A stretch of 64,000 nt of DNA, from NCBI GenBank assembly GCA_900111695.1, contig FOHD01000004.1:124001-188000 (forward strand), given 5' to 3'. The notes below the pieces were generated by a model. The model made no database searches. It had not been told where the DNA came from and saw only the letters and a program-made list of their open reading frames with translations. Positions within the stretch are counted from its first letter, which is position 1, and every line of letters starts with the position of its first letter. A program made the position numbers and the translations under genes. Below are positions 50,930 through 61,667 of the stretch, piece by piece. The stretch is from Olsenella sp. KH3B4. GTDB taxonomy: Bacteria; Actinomycetota; Coriobacteriia; Coriobacteriales; Atopobiaceae.

Positions 50930-51510
50930 GGGTTGTTGGCGGCAAATGGGGTGGCAGGCCCCTTGAGTCTCCCGAGGGACGCGGCGTCACCCGTCCCACC
51001 ACGGACCGCAATCGCGAGGCCATGGCGTCCATGATCCTCTCGGCGCGCGGGCTCGACCTTGAGGGTGCCTCCGTGCTTGACGCCTTCGCGGGTTCCGGCG
51101 CCATGGGGATAGAGCTCCTCTCGCGCGGTGCCGCACGCTGCACCTTCATCGACCAGGACGCCCGCGCGGTGGGGCGGGTTCGCCGCAACCTTGCCCGGGT
51201 TGGTGCCGAGCGCGACGAGTATGCCGTGCTCCGCGGCGATGCCTGCCAGCTTGCCGAGAGGGGCCGCGTTGCCGGGGCTCCTTTTGATGTGGTGTTTCTC
51301 GACCCGCCCTATGCCCTTTCGGCGAGCATCGTGAGTGCTATGCTCGAACACCTTATTGAGCATGGCGCGCTGCGCCCGGAGGCGACCGTGGTCTACGAGC
51401 GCGCTGCGGAGGCGCCGGGGCTCAGCGTCCTGGGACTTGACCCCCTGCGCACCAAGCGCTATGGCATCACCTGCGTGGATCTTCTCGAGAAAGGACAGGA
51501 CGTTGACTAG
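50926..51510 (+). CDS. rsmD: 16S rRNA m2G966 methyltransferase
   Basis: A 194-residue SAM-dependent methyltransferase acting on 16S rRNA G966. It starts MRVVGGKWGGRPL, has RPTTDRNREA, SAM motif LDAFAGSGAMGIE and catalytic DPPY. Start ATG overlaps the recG stop by four bases and its end overlaps coaD by eight, so recG, rsmD and coaD are translationally linked. Confidence 0.95.
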   Translation: MRVVGGKWGGRPLESPEGRGVTRPTTDRNREAMASMILSARGLDLEGASVLDAFAGSGAMGIELLSRGAARCTFIDQDARAVGRVRRNLARVGAERDEYAVLRGDACQLAERGRVAGAPFDVVFLDPPYALSASIVSAMLEHLIEHGALRPEATVVYERAAEAPGLSVLGLDPLRTKRYGITCVDLLEKGQDVD

Positions 51511-52012
51511 CGAGCTCTGCACTCACGTGGTGGTACCTGGAACCTTCGATCCGGTGACCTTGGGCCACATGGACGTGATCCACCGCGCCCGCAAGATTTT
51601 TCCGCAGGTCACGGTTGCGGTGGCGGAGTCGCGCCGCAAGCATGGCACGGGCACCGAGTTCACGCTCGAGGAGCGCGTCGACATGCTGAGGGGCGCCCTG
51701 CAAGACGACGGCTTGACCGAGGGCATCGAGGTGGTGCCCTTCTCCGGGCTGCTCGTGGAGTTCTGCAAGGAGCACGGGGCGGGAGGCGTGGTGAAGGGCC
51801 TTCGTGCCACGACCGACTTTGAGTATGAACTGCAGCAGGCCGACCTCAACACGTATATGGCGCCAGACCTGGAGTCCATATTTGTCATGTCGAACCCCAA
51901 GTATGGCTATGTCTCGTCCTCCATCGTGCGCGAGATTGCTGCGATGGGGGGAGACGTGGACTTCCTCGTGCCGCCAAACGTGGCCAAGCGGCTCCGTGCG
52001 CACTATGCGTGA
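51503..52012 (+). CDS. coaD: Phosphopantetheine adenylyltransferase
   Basis: A 169-residue nucleotidyltransferase that makes dephospho-CoA. It has PGTFDPVTLGHMDVI (the TxGH motif), GLRATTDFEYELQ and the C-terminal YGYVSSSIVRE. The start is TTG 51503 with AAAGGA seven bases upstream; there is no closer ATG or GTG before the conserved VVPGTFDP. Full length for the family. Confidence 0.95.
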   Translation: MTSELCTHVVVPGTFDPVTLGHMDVIHRARKIFPQVTVAVAESRRKHGTGTEFTLEERVDMLRGALQDDGLTEGIEVVPFSGLLVEFCKEHGAGGVVKGLRATTDFEYELQQADLNTYMAPDLESIFVMSNPKYGYVSSSIVREIAAMGGDVDFLVPPNVAKRLRAHYA

Positions 52013-52126
52013 GCTTTGGCTCCCTTGGGGTCTTGCGTCGCTTTTCTGCTACCATCAAATTGATATGCCCCTCGGGCAGCGCGCGGGAACGCCCGAGCAG
52101 TGGCCCATTTGCGAAAGGAGACCTGG

Positions 52127-52624
52127 ATGCAGCCGGGTGAGGAAATAGAGAGCCTGGTCGACGAGCTCGAGCAGCTAGTGAACGAGGCGAAGTCCCCGCT
52201 CACCGGCGGTGGCCAGAAGAAGATCGTCGACGCTCAGGACGTGTACGAGATTCTCGACGAGATCCGCAGGGTCTTCCCGCAGGAGTTCCAGGATGCCCGT
52301 CGCATCCTCAAGGAGGAGCAGGAGACGCTCGACCGCGCCCAGCAGCAGGCCGACAGCATCATTGCCGACGCCCAGCAGCAGGCTATGATCCTCGCCGGCG
52401 ACCAGGAGGTCGTGCGTCTCGCCCAGCAGCAGGCCGACAGCATCAAGGACCAGGCCGCCCAGTACGAGCGCGATACCCGCTACAACGCCGAGGAGTACGC
52501 GGACACCGTCCTCGCGCACCTCGAGGAGAACCTCAAGTCGCTCACCAACTCGGTGTCCCGCGTCCGTCAGACGCTCGACGAGAACTCCGGCCCGCGCAAC
52601 ACGTCGAACAACGTTCCCTGGTAA
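52127..52624 (+). CDS. Coiled-coil protein, SepIVA/DivIVA-like
   Basis: A 165-residue almost wholly helical protein: YEILDEIRRVFPQEFQDARRI followed by Gln/Ala/Asp-rich heptads in which AQQQADSI occurs twice. This fits the small DivIVA-like coiled-coil proteins that actinobacteria encode between coaD and the DUF177 gene; in mycobacteria this neighbour is SepIVA, a septation factor. Position and sequence style support a cell-division role, but the similarity is distant and a F-type ATPase b-subunit-like annotation is an alternative. ATG 52127 follows AAAGGAG. Confidence 0.72.
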   Translation: MQPGEEIESLVDELEQLVNEAKSPLTGGGQKKIVDAQDVYEILDEIRRVFPQEFQDARRILKEEQETLDRAQQQADSIIADAQQQAMILAGDQEVVRLAQQQADSIKDQAAQYERDTRYNAEEYADTVLAHLEENLKSLTNSVSRVRQTLDENSGPRNTSNNVPW

Positions 52625-52629
52625 GCGCC

Positions 52630-53247
52630 ATGCAGCCTGTGATTTTTGCACTTGACGCACGCCTTGGAGAGGCCGGCGACACCCTGCCTTTGAAGGGGCA
52701 CCTCGACGAGTCCTCCTATACGCTTGGCGAGCGCGAGTTCTCGCTGCCCTCTGGCATCGACTACGACCTCATGCTCACCAATGCCGGCGAGGGTATCCTC
52801 GTGACGGGCATCCTCACGACGCACGTGGTGGGGACCTGTGACCGCTGCCTCAGCCCCGCGGAGTTCGACGTGAGCGGCGAGGTCGACGAGTACTACTTCT
52901 TCGAGGAGCCCGAGGACACGGGTGACGATGATGATGACGAGCTAGACTTCTCGCTCGTCTCGGCCGACAACACCATCGACCTCTCCGGCGCGCTCCTGTC
53001 GTCTTTGGTCATGGATACGCCCTTCGTGGTGCTCTGCCAGCCGGATTGCAAGGGGCTCTGCCCGGTCTGCGGCGCCAACCTCAACGAGGAGGACTGCGGA
53101 CATGCCGCCCAGATCGAGGAGGAGCGCCTCAAGGCGAGCCCCTTCGCGGTTCTCGCCTCGCTCGATCTTGACGGCGAGGAGGGCGAGAAGGACAAGGTAT
53201 CCGGCGCCGCAGGGGAAGCCCAAGAAGGAAAGCCGGACGCAGAGTGA
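52630..53247 (+). CDS. DUF177 (YceD-like) protein
   Basis: A 205-residue member of the DUF177 family, usually encoded just before rpmF, as here, and linked to 23S rRNA and ribosome assembly. The conserved features are TCDRCLSP in the middle and the cysteine cluster CQPDCKGLCPVCGANLNEE, which may bind a metal. An acidic run (GDDDDDELD) lies between. It starts five bases after the coiled-coil gene. Confidence 0.9.
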   Translation: MQPVIFALDARLGEAGDTLPLKGHLDESSYTLGEREFSLPSGIDYDLMLTNAGEGILVTGILTTHVVGTCDRCLSPAEFDVSGEVDEYYFFEEPEDTGDDDDDELDFSLVSADNTIDLSGALLSSLVMDTPFVVLCQPDCKGLCPVCGANLNEEDCGHAAQIEEERLKASPFAVLASLDLDGEEGEKDKVSGAAGEAQEGKPDAE

Positions 53248-53283
53248 AGATATTGCCGTAACTGGCGCATCTTCCCAATTGCG

Positions 53284-53292
53284 TGGTATAGT
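53284..53292 (+). promoter_or_regulatory. Extended -10 promoter of rpmF
   Basis: TGGTATAGT, identical to the element in front of tRNA-Leu, 77 bases before the rpmF start. It allows rpmF to be transcribed separately from the upstream operon. Confidence 0.6.
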
Positions 53293-53368
53293 CATATACG
53301 CATGATTTTTGGTCAAGTTGCCCCGCGTCACCACGAGGGGCGCGGTGTAAGAGCAAGAGAGGTTCAAG

Positions 53369-53548
53369 ATGGCAGTTCCTAAGCAGAAAAAGGGCCGTGG
53401 AGCCACGCACACCCGTCGTTCGGCCAACAGCAAGGTCGCCACTCCGGCCCGTTCCGTGTGCCCGCGTTGCGGAGCCCCCAAGCTCCCGCACCACGTGTGC
53501 CCCAACTGCGGCTACTACAAGGACCGCGAGGTCGTTGTCACCGAGTAG
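53369..53548 (+). CDS. rpmF: 50S ribosomal protein L32
   Basis: A 59-residue L32, starting MAVPKQKKGRGATHTRR and carrying the zinc ribbon C-x2-C...C-x2-C in VCPRCGAPK and VCPNCGYYKDREVV. The four cysteines are intact, so it is the zinc-containing form. ATG 53369 follows AAGAGAGG. It is short enough to be missed by length filters. A terminator follows at 53572-53607, separating it from plsX. Confidence 0.97.
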   Translation: MAVPKQKKGRGATHTRRSANSKVATPARSVCPRCGAPKLPHHVCPNCGYYKDREVVVTE

Positions 53549-53571
53549 CCCCATGCCAGCCACATGGCCTG

Positions 53572-53607
53572 GGAGGTCGGTCCCTTCTGGGGTCGGCCTC
53601 CTTTTTT
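53572..53607 (+). terminator. Intrinsic terminator after rpmF
   Basis: GGAGGTCG pairs with CGGCCTCC (one T-G wobble) around a loop of about 14 bases, followed by six T at 53602-53607. Confidence 0.8.
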
Positions 53608-53646
53608 AATCCTGCGCGCGAGCGCCCCAGCGATCTTGGAGGATAG

Positions 53647-54636
53647 ATGACCACCATCTGCGTCGATGTCATGGGCTCCGACCGCGAGCCTTCCGTGCTG
53701 CTCGAAGGTGTTGCCAAGGCCCTTGACCGTGACCCCGAGCTCAAGGTTCTCGTGGCCGGCGACGCCTCGGTGGTCGAGCCCTTCGCCCGCGACCACGACC
53801 GCGCGGCTGCTCTCGTGACCACAGAGGTCATTGCCATGGACGAGCACCCTGCCACCGCCGTGCGCAAGAAGAAGGACGCAAGCATCGTGCGAGCAGCCTC
53901 TGCCGTACGTGCGGGCCAGGCAGACGGCCTCTTCTCCGCTGGCTCTACGGGCGCCGTGCTTACCGCCGCCACGTTTGGCATCGGGCGTATCAAAGGCATC
54001 CGCCGTCCGGCGCTCACGCTTGCCGCTCCCGGCATCTCGGGCAAGAAGACGGTCCTTCTCGACTGTGGCGCCAACGCCGACGTCCACCCCGAGGCAATCG
54101 TGCAGTTTGCTCACATGGGCCGTGCGTACGCCCAGGTAGTCCTTGGCGTCGAGGAGCCCAGGGTGGCGCTTCTCTGCAATGGCTCAGAGGACACAAAGGG
54201 CTCCGAGCTTGCCCTGTCCTACCACGAGGCGCTTGCGGCTGCCAACTGCGGCTTTGTGGGCAACGCCGAGGGCACGGACCTTCTCGCCGGCACCTATGAC
54301 GTCATTGTGACAGACGGCTTCACGGGAAACGTTGCCCTGAAGACCATCGAGGGCACGGCAAAGTTCATCGTTGCTCGCGTCAAGGCCGCGGCAGGGGAGT
54401 CCAAGCGCGCGGGGCTGGGCGCCCTCATGCTCAAGCCCGCACTCAAGTCCGTTGCGGGTGACCTCTCTGGTGACGAGATGGGTGGCGCCGTGCTTCTCGG
54501 CCTGCGCGCGCCCGTGGTCAAGGGGCATGGCAGCACCAGCGCAGAGGCCGTGGCCAGCGGAACTCTGGCCTGCGCCCGCGCCGCCCGCGGACAGCTCTGC
54601 GAACGTATTGCAAAGGCCTGCGAGAAGGCCGAGTAA
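53647..54636 (+). CDS. plsX: Phosphate acyltransferase PlsX
   Basis: A 329-residue enzyme that converts acyl-ACP and phosphate to acyl-phosphate for phospholipid synthesis. Family signatures are VDVMGSDREPS (usually GGD-x-AP), SAGSTGAVL, IRRPALT, DCGANADV, GNAEG and DGFTGNVALK. GNVALKT and the ending CERIAKACEKAE are normal. It precedes acpP, its acyl-carrier partner, and rnc. FakA upstream feeds the same step. Confidence 0.95.
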   Translation: MTTICVDVMGSDREPSVLLEGVAKALDRDPELKVLVAGDASVVEPFARDHDRAAALVTTEVIAMDEHPATAVRKKKDASIVRAASAVRAGQADGLFSAGSTGAVLTAATFGIGRIKGIRRPALTLAAPGISGKKTVLLDCGANADVHPEAIVQFAHMGRAYAQVVLGVEEPRVALLCNGSEDTKGSELALSYHEALAAANCGFVGNAEGTDLLAGTYDVIVTDGFTGNVALKTIEGTAKFIVARVKAAAGESKRAGLGALMLKPALKSVAGDLSGDEMGGAVLLGLRAPVVKGHGSTSAEAVASGTLACARAARGQLCERIAKACEKAE

Positions 54637-54709
54637 CGGGTACCATAAGCTCGTGTGCGCGGGCCTTCGCCCGTGCGAGCCGGCATTGTCAATCCGCAAG
54701 GAGGAACCC

Positions 54710-54949
54710 ATGGACCATGACGCCATTCTCGAGAAGGTCATCTCGGTTGTGAACGAAACCCTCGAGGTCCCCTCGGACGTGGAGCTCACCGAGAAGACCG
54801 CCTTCAAGGATCTCGGCGCAGACTCCTTCGACCTGCTCGAGCTGGTCACCGCCCTCGAGGACGAGTTCGACCTCACCTTTGACGACGAGGCCCTCGAGAA
54901 GATTGCCACTGTGGGTGACGCCGTGAGCGCCATCGAGGCCGCTCAGTAA
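54710..54949 (+). CDS. acpP: Acyl carrier protein
   Basis: A 79-residue acidic ACP with the phosphopantetheine attachment Ser39 in GADSFDLLELV. It carries growing chains in fatty-acid synthesis. ATG 54710 is preceded by AAGGAGG. A CGCGGGC/GCCCGTG hairpin (about 54658-54675) separates it from plsX and may raise its level independently. Confidence 0.97.
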   Translation: MDHDAILEKVISVVNETLEVPSDVELTEKTAFKDLGADSFDLLELVTALEDEFDLTFDDEALEKIATVGDAVSAIEAAQ

Positions 54950-54973
54950 GCTTGTAAGGAGAGCTCTTTCACT

Positions 54974-55702
54974 TTGAACACGCATGAAAGGGTCAGTGAG
55001 GTGGAGCGCATCTGCGCTCACCACTTCACCGACAAACGGCTCATAACGTCCGCCATCACGCATCCCTCGGCGGTGGAAGGCAAGCCCGTCTCGGCCTCCT
55101 ACGAGAGGCTCGAGTTCCTGGGCGACTCCATCCTGGGCGCTATCGTGGCAACCGAGCTCTTCGAGCGCTTTCCCAGCCTCGACGAGGGTGCGCTTACCAG
55201 GCTCAAGATATCGCTCGTCTCGGGGGAGACGCTCTCGGAGGTGTCTGGCGACCTCGGCATTGCCCCGCTCATCATCGTGGGCGAGTCCGAGAAGGGCACG
55301 CACGCGCGTGGCATGCACTCTGCCCTCGAGAACGTCTACGAGTCCATCGTGGGCGCCCTCTACCTTGACGCCGGCTACGAGGACACCCGGAGGTTTGTGC
55401 TCGACACGCTCTCCTCGCACTTCACGCCTGAGCTTGTCGACCGTCTCTCCGAGCGGCCGATAAACCCCAAGTCGCGCCTGCAGGAGATCACCCAGCGCGA
55501 CCTGCGCCTTGCCCCCGAGTACAAGCTCGTGGGCGAGGAGGGCCCCGCGCACGACCCAACCTTCACCTCGGTCGTGCTCGTTGACGGCAAGCGCGTGGGC
55601 AGGGGTTCCGGCCCCTCAAAGAAGAGCTCTGAGAACGCTGCCGCCGCGGACGCGCTCGAGCGCATGGGACAAGGCGCCGCCGCCGACGCCGACGAGCACT
55701 AG
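54974..55702 (+). CDS. rnc: Ribonuclease III
   Basis: A 242-residue double-strand-specific endoribonuclease for rRNA and mRNA processing. The nuclease motif is ERLEFLGDS (44-52), with the second acidic site in ENVYESIVGALYLDAG; the dsRNA-binding domain occupies about 160-230. The start is TTG 54974 with AAGGAGA upstream. It stands between acpP and smc, the usual position. Confidence 0.95.
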   Translation: MNTHERVSEVERICAHHFTDKRLITSAITHPSAVEGKPVSASYERLEFLGDSILGAIVATELFERFPSLDEGALTRLKISLVSGETLSEVSGDLGIAPLIIVGESEKGTHARGMHSALENVYESIVGALYLDAGYEDTRRFVLDTLSSHFTPELVDRLSERPINPKSRLQEITQRDLRLAPEYKLVGEEGPAHDPTFTSVVLVDGKRVGRGSGPSKKSSENAAAADALERMGQGAAADADEH

Positions 55703-55725
55703 CCCGAGAAGCGAGAGGACCACCC

Positions 55726-58700
55726 TTGTATCTGAAGTCGCTCACCCTCAAGGGCTTCAAGTCCTTCGCCGACAGGACCTCCATGTCATTTGACTCCGGC
55801 CTCAACGTGGTCGTGGGCCCAAACGGCTCGGGCAAGTCGAACGTCTCGGACGCAATCCTCTGGGTCTTGGGCGAGCAGAGCGCCAAGATGCTGCGCGGCC
55901 AGGCCATGGAGGACGTGATCTTCTCGGGAAGCTCTGCTCGGCCCGCCGTGGGCGTGGCGGAGGTCACGCTGGTGCTCGACAACTCCGACCACACGCTGCC
56001 CATCGACTTTGCCGAGGTGGGCATCACGCGCCGGATGTATCGCTCGGGTGAGTCCGAGTACCTCATCAACGGCGCACCAGCGCGCCTCATGGATGTGCAG
56101 GACATCCTCCATGACTCCGGCCTGGGCAAGGACACCCACTCGATCATCAGCCAGGGCAAGCTCGACTCCATCCTCCAGAGCCGTCCCGAGGAGCGCCGCG
56201 AGCTCATCGAGGAAGCAGCCGACATCTCCAAGCATCGCAGGCGCAAGGAGCGGAGCCTCCGCAAACTCTCCTCGATGGACGACAACCTGGCGCGCGCCAA
56301 GGTTGTGTCGCGCGAGATTAACCGCCAGCTCAAGCCTCTTGAGAGGCAGGTTGACAAGGCTAAGCGCGCCCATGACATCACCGAGCGCCTGACCGCGCTG
56401 CGCACGCAGCTCGCCGTTGACGACCTGCGCCGCCTGCAGGCATCCTATGGCACGCTCTCGGCGCGCGGCCGCGAGGCCGATGCCGCGGTCGAGCTCGCCC
56501 AGTATCGCCTGGACGAGAAGTCCGCCGAACTCGAGAAGTACCAGTCGCTTCTCGAGCAGAAGGGCCTCTTTGTGGGCGACCTTGGCGAGCAGCGTCGCCG
56601 CATGCAGGACAGTCTTGGCCGTATGGACTCTGACATGCGCCTTCTGGAGGAGAAGGGCAAGAACATGGTCTCGCGCCTCTCCGAGATGCGCATGCAGCTC
56701 TCGACCATGCGCAAGCAACGCGCTGACGTGACCGAGGAGCACGAACGCGTGGCCGGAGACCTCTCGGACGCCAGCGTGCGCCAGCGCGAGCTCGAGGAGG
56801 GCATGGACGCGCTCTCGAAGGCGTCGCGCGATGCCGTGGCGCATCGCCGCGAGTTGGAGGACGCCCTCAACAAGCGCCAGGCGGACGAGCGCCAAGCGCG
56901 TGCCGAGGCGGACAAGGAGACGCTCGCCTTTGCCAAGCTCGAGGACCAAATCTCGAATGCCGAGGTAGAAGACGGCATGTACAAGAGCCGCCTCGAGCAG
57001 GTTGCCGAGAACCTCGCCACGACCGAGGAGGCGCTTGCCGAGAGGGGAGAGCGCAAGTCTCGCCTCGAGGCGCAGCTCGCGGACGCCCGCACCAAGGCGG
57101 AGGAGCTTGCCGGCACCATCGCCGAGGCGCAGGCGACGCTCAAGCACGCCCGCGACGAGGAGCGCTCTGCCCGCACGAAGCTCTCTTCCTCGGAGGCCAC
57201 CCTCTCGGCGCTGCGCTCCGTCGACGCCAACGTGGAGAAGGCAAGCCCGCTCGTGGAGGCCGTCTCCAAGGGCAAGGCGGCCGATCTTGTCGAGTGCCGT
57301 CTGGCGGACCTCATCGACGCCGACGAGGCAACGGAGTCCCTGGTAGAGCGCCTGCTCGGCGACGACCTTGCAGCCTTTGTCGTGGCGAGCGCGACAGACG
57401 CCGGTGCGCTTGCGGCCTCCGCCCTCTCGCAGGGTCGCGCCGAGGGCAGAGCGACCGTGGTCTTTCGCGAGGCTGCCTCTGCTGCGGTGGCGGCAGACAA
57501 CGCGCCCGGTGAGCCCCTCATCTCGCACCTGCGCGTCTCCGACGCCGCGCATCCGCTCCTCACGGCGCTTCTCGGCGACATCAGGCTTGTGGCCAGTGCC
57601 GACGAGGCCATTCGCGCCCACCAGAGCGCACCGGCACTCACCTACGTCACGCAGGACGGCGTGACCGTGACGCCTGACGGGCGCTGCGTGGTTGGCACCG
57701 CGCCCTCGACCGAGGCGGGAGCCCTCGAGCGCAAGCGCCGCATCCGCGCCCTCGAGGAGGGCATGGGGGAGCTGCGCGCGTCGCTCGATGCCGCGACCAA
57801 GGCCGTGAGCGCGGCCGAGTCTGCGCTCGCCGCCTCGCGCGACGGCGCGGCCGCCGCGAAGGGCGACGTGGCGCGTCTCTCGGGCGAGCTGTCCTCCGTC
57901 ACCTCCGAGATGGGGCGCCTTGACGCCCAGCGTCAGCGCGCCGTGGACGAGCAGCGCCAGGTGACCCGTCAGCGCGAGTCCGCCTCCGCGCGCGCCGCCG
58001 ACGCCCGCACCCACATCGAGGAGCACAAGACCGCCGCTGCTGCTGCCCGCGCCAGGGCAGAGGAGCTGGGCGCTGGTCTCGGCGATTTGCGCACCCAGCA
58101 CGACGAGGCCGTGCGGGCGCAGGGCAAGGCCTCCCACGAGCTCTCGGACGCGCGTCTGGAGCTTGCGATGGCCAAGGAGCGCGCCAAGAACCTCGCGTCT
58201 CGCGAGCGCGAGCTTGCCAACCGCAAGCACGACCTTGACGCGCGCATCGTGGCTACCGAGGAGGGCTCGCGTGCCCTCGAGGTCGTGCGCCTGCGCGTGG
58301 ACCCGCTCCACGACCGCTACGACGCCATTCGCGCCCGCGCCCTCGACTGGGCGGCGCGCCTCAAGGACCGCGCCTCGCTCGCCGAGGCAGACTCCGACTC
58401 CCTGAAGCGCACCATCGGTGATGCCAAGTCTGCCGTGAACAACGCCACCGCCGAGCTCACTCGCGCCCGCGACGCCGCCTCTGCGGTCAAGGTCGACCTC
58501 GGGCGCCTTGAGGTACAGGTGCAAAACGCCATCGAGGCCATCCAGGCAACGGGGGCCGTTCTCGACGAGGCGCTCTCGCTTCCCGCGCCCGAGGACCGCG
58601 AGGCTGCCGAGCGCGAGGCCGACCAGCTCGAGTCCCAGCTCGCCTCCATCGGTCCCGTGAACGAGGTCGCGATGGACGAGTACATGCGCTTGAAGAAGCG

Positions 58701-59268
58701 CGCAGACTACATTGGTGAGCAGGTCGCAGACCTCGAGGCCGCCCGCGTTGCCCTGAAGAAGATCAACGCCGCCATCGATCGCAAGATGCGCAACAGGTTC
58801 CTTGTGGTCTTCGACAAGGTGAACGAGAACTTCTCGGAGATTTTCTCGATGCTGTTCCCGGGCGGCCATGCCCACATAGAGATGACGGATCCGGACAACC
58901 TCTCCGAGACGGGCATCGAGATCGTGGCGCAGCCGCGCGGCAAGCGCATCACCAAGATGTCGCTCATGTCGGGCGGCGAGAAGTCCCTCACGGCGCTGGC
59001 GCTGCTCTTCGCGGTCTACAAGACGCGCACCGTGCCCTTCTACGTGTTCGACGAGGTGGAGGCCGCGCTCGACGACTCCAACCTCTCTAAGCTCCTTGAC
59101 GCCATCGAGCAGCTCAAGGACACGACGCAGCTCATCGTCATCTCGCACCAGCGAAGGACGATGGAGCAGGCCGACGTCCTCTACGGCGTCTCCATGCAGG
59201 CCGACGGCGTGAGCCACGTCGTCTCTCAGCGCCTCGACAAGGCAACTGGAAAGGTGGTCGATGCCTGA
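55726..59268 (+). CDS. smc: Chromosome segregation protein SMC
   Basis: A 1180-residue condensin ATPase. The N-terminal head has VVGPNGSGKSN (about 30-40) and ILWVLGEQS; two long coiled coils flank a hinge at about 510-650; the C-terminal head has LMSGGEKSLTALAL and YVFDEVEAALDDSN. All ATPase motifs are intact. TTG at 55726 begins YLKSLTLKGFKSFAD, the normal SMC N-terminus. The scpA/scpB partners are not in the window. Its stop overlaps ftsY. Confidence 0.97.
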   Translation: MYLKSLTLKGFKSFADRTSMSFDSGLNVVVGPNGSGKSNVSDAILWVLGEQSAKMLRGQAMEDVIFSGSSARPAVGVAEVTLVLDNSDHTLPIDFAEVGITRRMYRSGESEYLINGAPARLMDVQDILHDSGLGKDTHSIISQGKLDSILQSRPEERRELIEEAADISKHRRRKERSLRKLSSMDDNLARAKVVSREINRQLKPLERQVDKAKRAHDITERLTALRTQLAVDDLRRLQASYGTLSARGREADAAVELAQYRLDEKSAELEKYQSLLEQKGLFVGDLGEQRRRMQDSLGRMDSDMRLLEEKGKNMVSRLSEMRMQLSTMRKQRADVTEEHERVAGDLSDASVRQRELEEGMDALSKASRDAVAHRRELEDALNKRQADERQARAEADKETLAFAKLEDQISNAEVEDGMYKSRLEQVAENLATTEEALAERGERKSRLEAQLADARTKAEELAGTIAEAQATLKHARDEERSARTKLSSSEATLSALRSVDANVEKASPLVEAVSKGKAADLVECRLADLIDADEATESLVERLLGDDLAAFVVASATDAGALAASALSQGRAEGRATVVFREAASAAVAADNAPGEPLISHLRVSDAAHPLLTALLGDIRLVASADEAIRAHQSAPALTYVTQDGVTVTPDGRCVVGTAPSTEAGALERKRRIRALEEGMGELRASLDAATKAVSAAESALAASRDGAAAAKGDVARLSGELSSVTSEMGRLDAQRQRAVDEQRQVTRQRESASARAADARTHIEEHKTAAAAARARAEELGAGLGDLRTQHDEAVRAQGKASHELSDARLELAMAKERAKNLASRERELANRKHDLDARIVATEEGSRALEVVRLRVDPLHDRYDAIRARALDWAARLKDRASLAEADSDSLKRTIGDAKSAVNNATAELTRARDAASAVKVDLGRLEVQVQNAIEAIQATGAVLDEALSLPAPEDREAAEREADQLESQLASIGPVNEVAMDEYMRLKKRADYIGEQVADLEAARVALKKINAAIDRKMRNRFLVVFDKVNENFSEIFSMLFPGGHAHIEMTDPDNLSETGIEIVAQPRGKRITKMSLMSGGEKSLTALALLFAVYKTRTVPFYVFDEVEAALDDSNLSKLLDAIEQLKDTTQLIVISHQRRTMEQADVLYGVSMQADGVSHVVSQRLDKATGKVVDA

Positions 59269-60170
59269 TGGGCTTCTTTGACAGGCTAAAGAGCGGTCTC
59301 TCGCGCTCGCGCGAGGCCATCAACGAAATCTTCTACATGGGCGGCGAGGTCGACGAGGACTTCTGGGAGGACCTCGAGGACACGCTGGTGATGGGCGACA
59401 TGGGCGGCGAGCTTGCCATGCGCGTGACCGATGACCTGCGCGAGCAGGCGGCGCGCGAGAACCTCACGCGTGCGGACCAGCTCCGCGACGCCCTGGCACG
59501 CCGCCTGGCGCAGGAGTTCCGCACGGCCGACCGCGACCCCTTCGAGGACGTGCCCTCGTGCGTCCTCTTTGTGGGCATCAACGGCGCCGGCAAGACCACC
59601 ACGGTGGGCAAGCTCGCCGGACGCGCCCGCGCCGAGGGCAAGAGCTGCCTCATCGGTGGCGCCGACACCTTCCGCGCGGCGGCCATCGAGCAGCTCGAGG
59701 TGTGGGGCACGCGCGCGGGCGTGGAGGTTATCACCCGCGAGCGTGGCGCGGACCCGGCGAGCGTCTGCTACGACGTGGTAGACGAGGCCGAGAAGCGCGG
59801 CTCTCAGCTGGTGCTCATCGATACCGCGGGTCGTCTGCACACCTCGTCCGACCTCATGCGCGAGCTTGCGAAGGTGGTCAACGTCACGCGCAAGCGTTGC
59901 ACCTCGATGCCGGTCACCGTGGTTCTCGTCATTGACGCCACCACCGGCCAGAACGGCCTTGCGCAGGCCAAGGAGTTCAACGACGCCCTTGACCTCGACG
60001 GGCTTATCGTGACCAAGCTCGACGGGACCGCGAAGGGTGGCATTGCGCTCGCGATCTCCGACCAGCTGGGACTTCCCATCTACCGCATTGGCGTAGGGGA
60101 GTCCATTGACGACCTCGAGACCTTCGACGCGCTCGACTTCTGCCGCGCGCTCGTTGGGGAAGGAAAGTAG
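59268..60170 (+). CDS. ftsY: Signal recognition particle receptor FtsY
   Basis: A 300-residue SRP GTPase that docks ribosome-nascent chains at the membrane. It is short because the acidic A domain is absent: the N domain begins at once (MGFFDRLKSGLSRSREAI). G motifs are GINGAGKTTTVGKLA, DTAGRL and TKLDGTAKGG. ATG 59268 overlaps the smc stop, and ffh follows after two bases, so both SRP GTPases are co-expressed. Confidence 0.96.
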   Translation: MGFFDRLKSGLSRSREAINEIFYMGGEVDEDFWEDLEDTLVMGDMGGELAMRVTDDLREQAARENLTRADQLRDALARRLAQEFRTADRDPFEDVPSCVLFVGINGAGKTTTVGKLAGRARAEGKSCLIGGADTFRAAAIEQLEVWGTRAGVEVITRERGADPASVCYDVVDEAEKRGSQLVLIDTAGRLHTSSDLMRELAKVVNVTRKRCTSMPVTVVLVIDATTGQNGLAQAKEFNDALDLDGLIVTKLDGTAKGGIALAISDQLGLPIYRIGVGESIDDLETFDALDFCRALVGEGK

Positions 60171-60172
60171 CC

Positions 60173-61564
<1,392 letters not shown>

Positions 61565-61629
61565 CGGCGGCCGCGGCTGCTTCGGAGGCCGGCGCTCTTC
61601 TCGCCCTCAGAAATACACGCGTGCGCGCC

Positions 61630-61666
61630 AAAAAGTTGCGGCCCCGAGTTCATCGGGGCCGCAACT
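61630..61666 (-). terminator. Intrinsic terminator of the L,D-transpeptidase gene
   Basis: On the minus strand AGTTGCGGCCCCGA pairs perfectly with TCGGGGCCGCAACT (14 bp) around a five-base loop and is followed by five T. The stem begins immediately after the transpeptidase stop. It could also limit read-through from ffh. Confidence 0.92.
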
Positions 61667-61667
61667 G

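Noticed and set aside
55786..59217. Open antisense frame of over 1100 codons opposite smc, and similar ones opposite recG/fakA (47051-49978), argS/pncB (6704-9175) and rho (11912-13639)
   Set aside because: They mirror the codon structure of well-identified genes on the other strand. GC-rich third positions keep the opposite frame open; none has a family motif.
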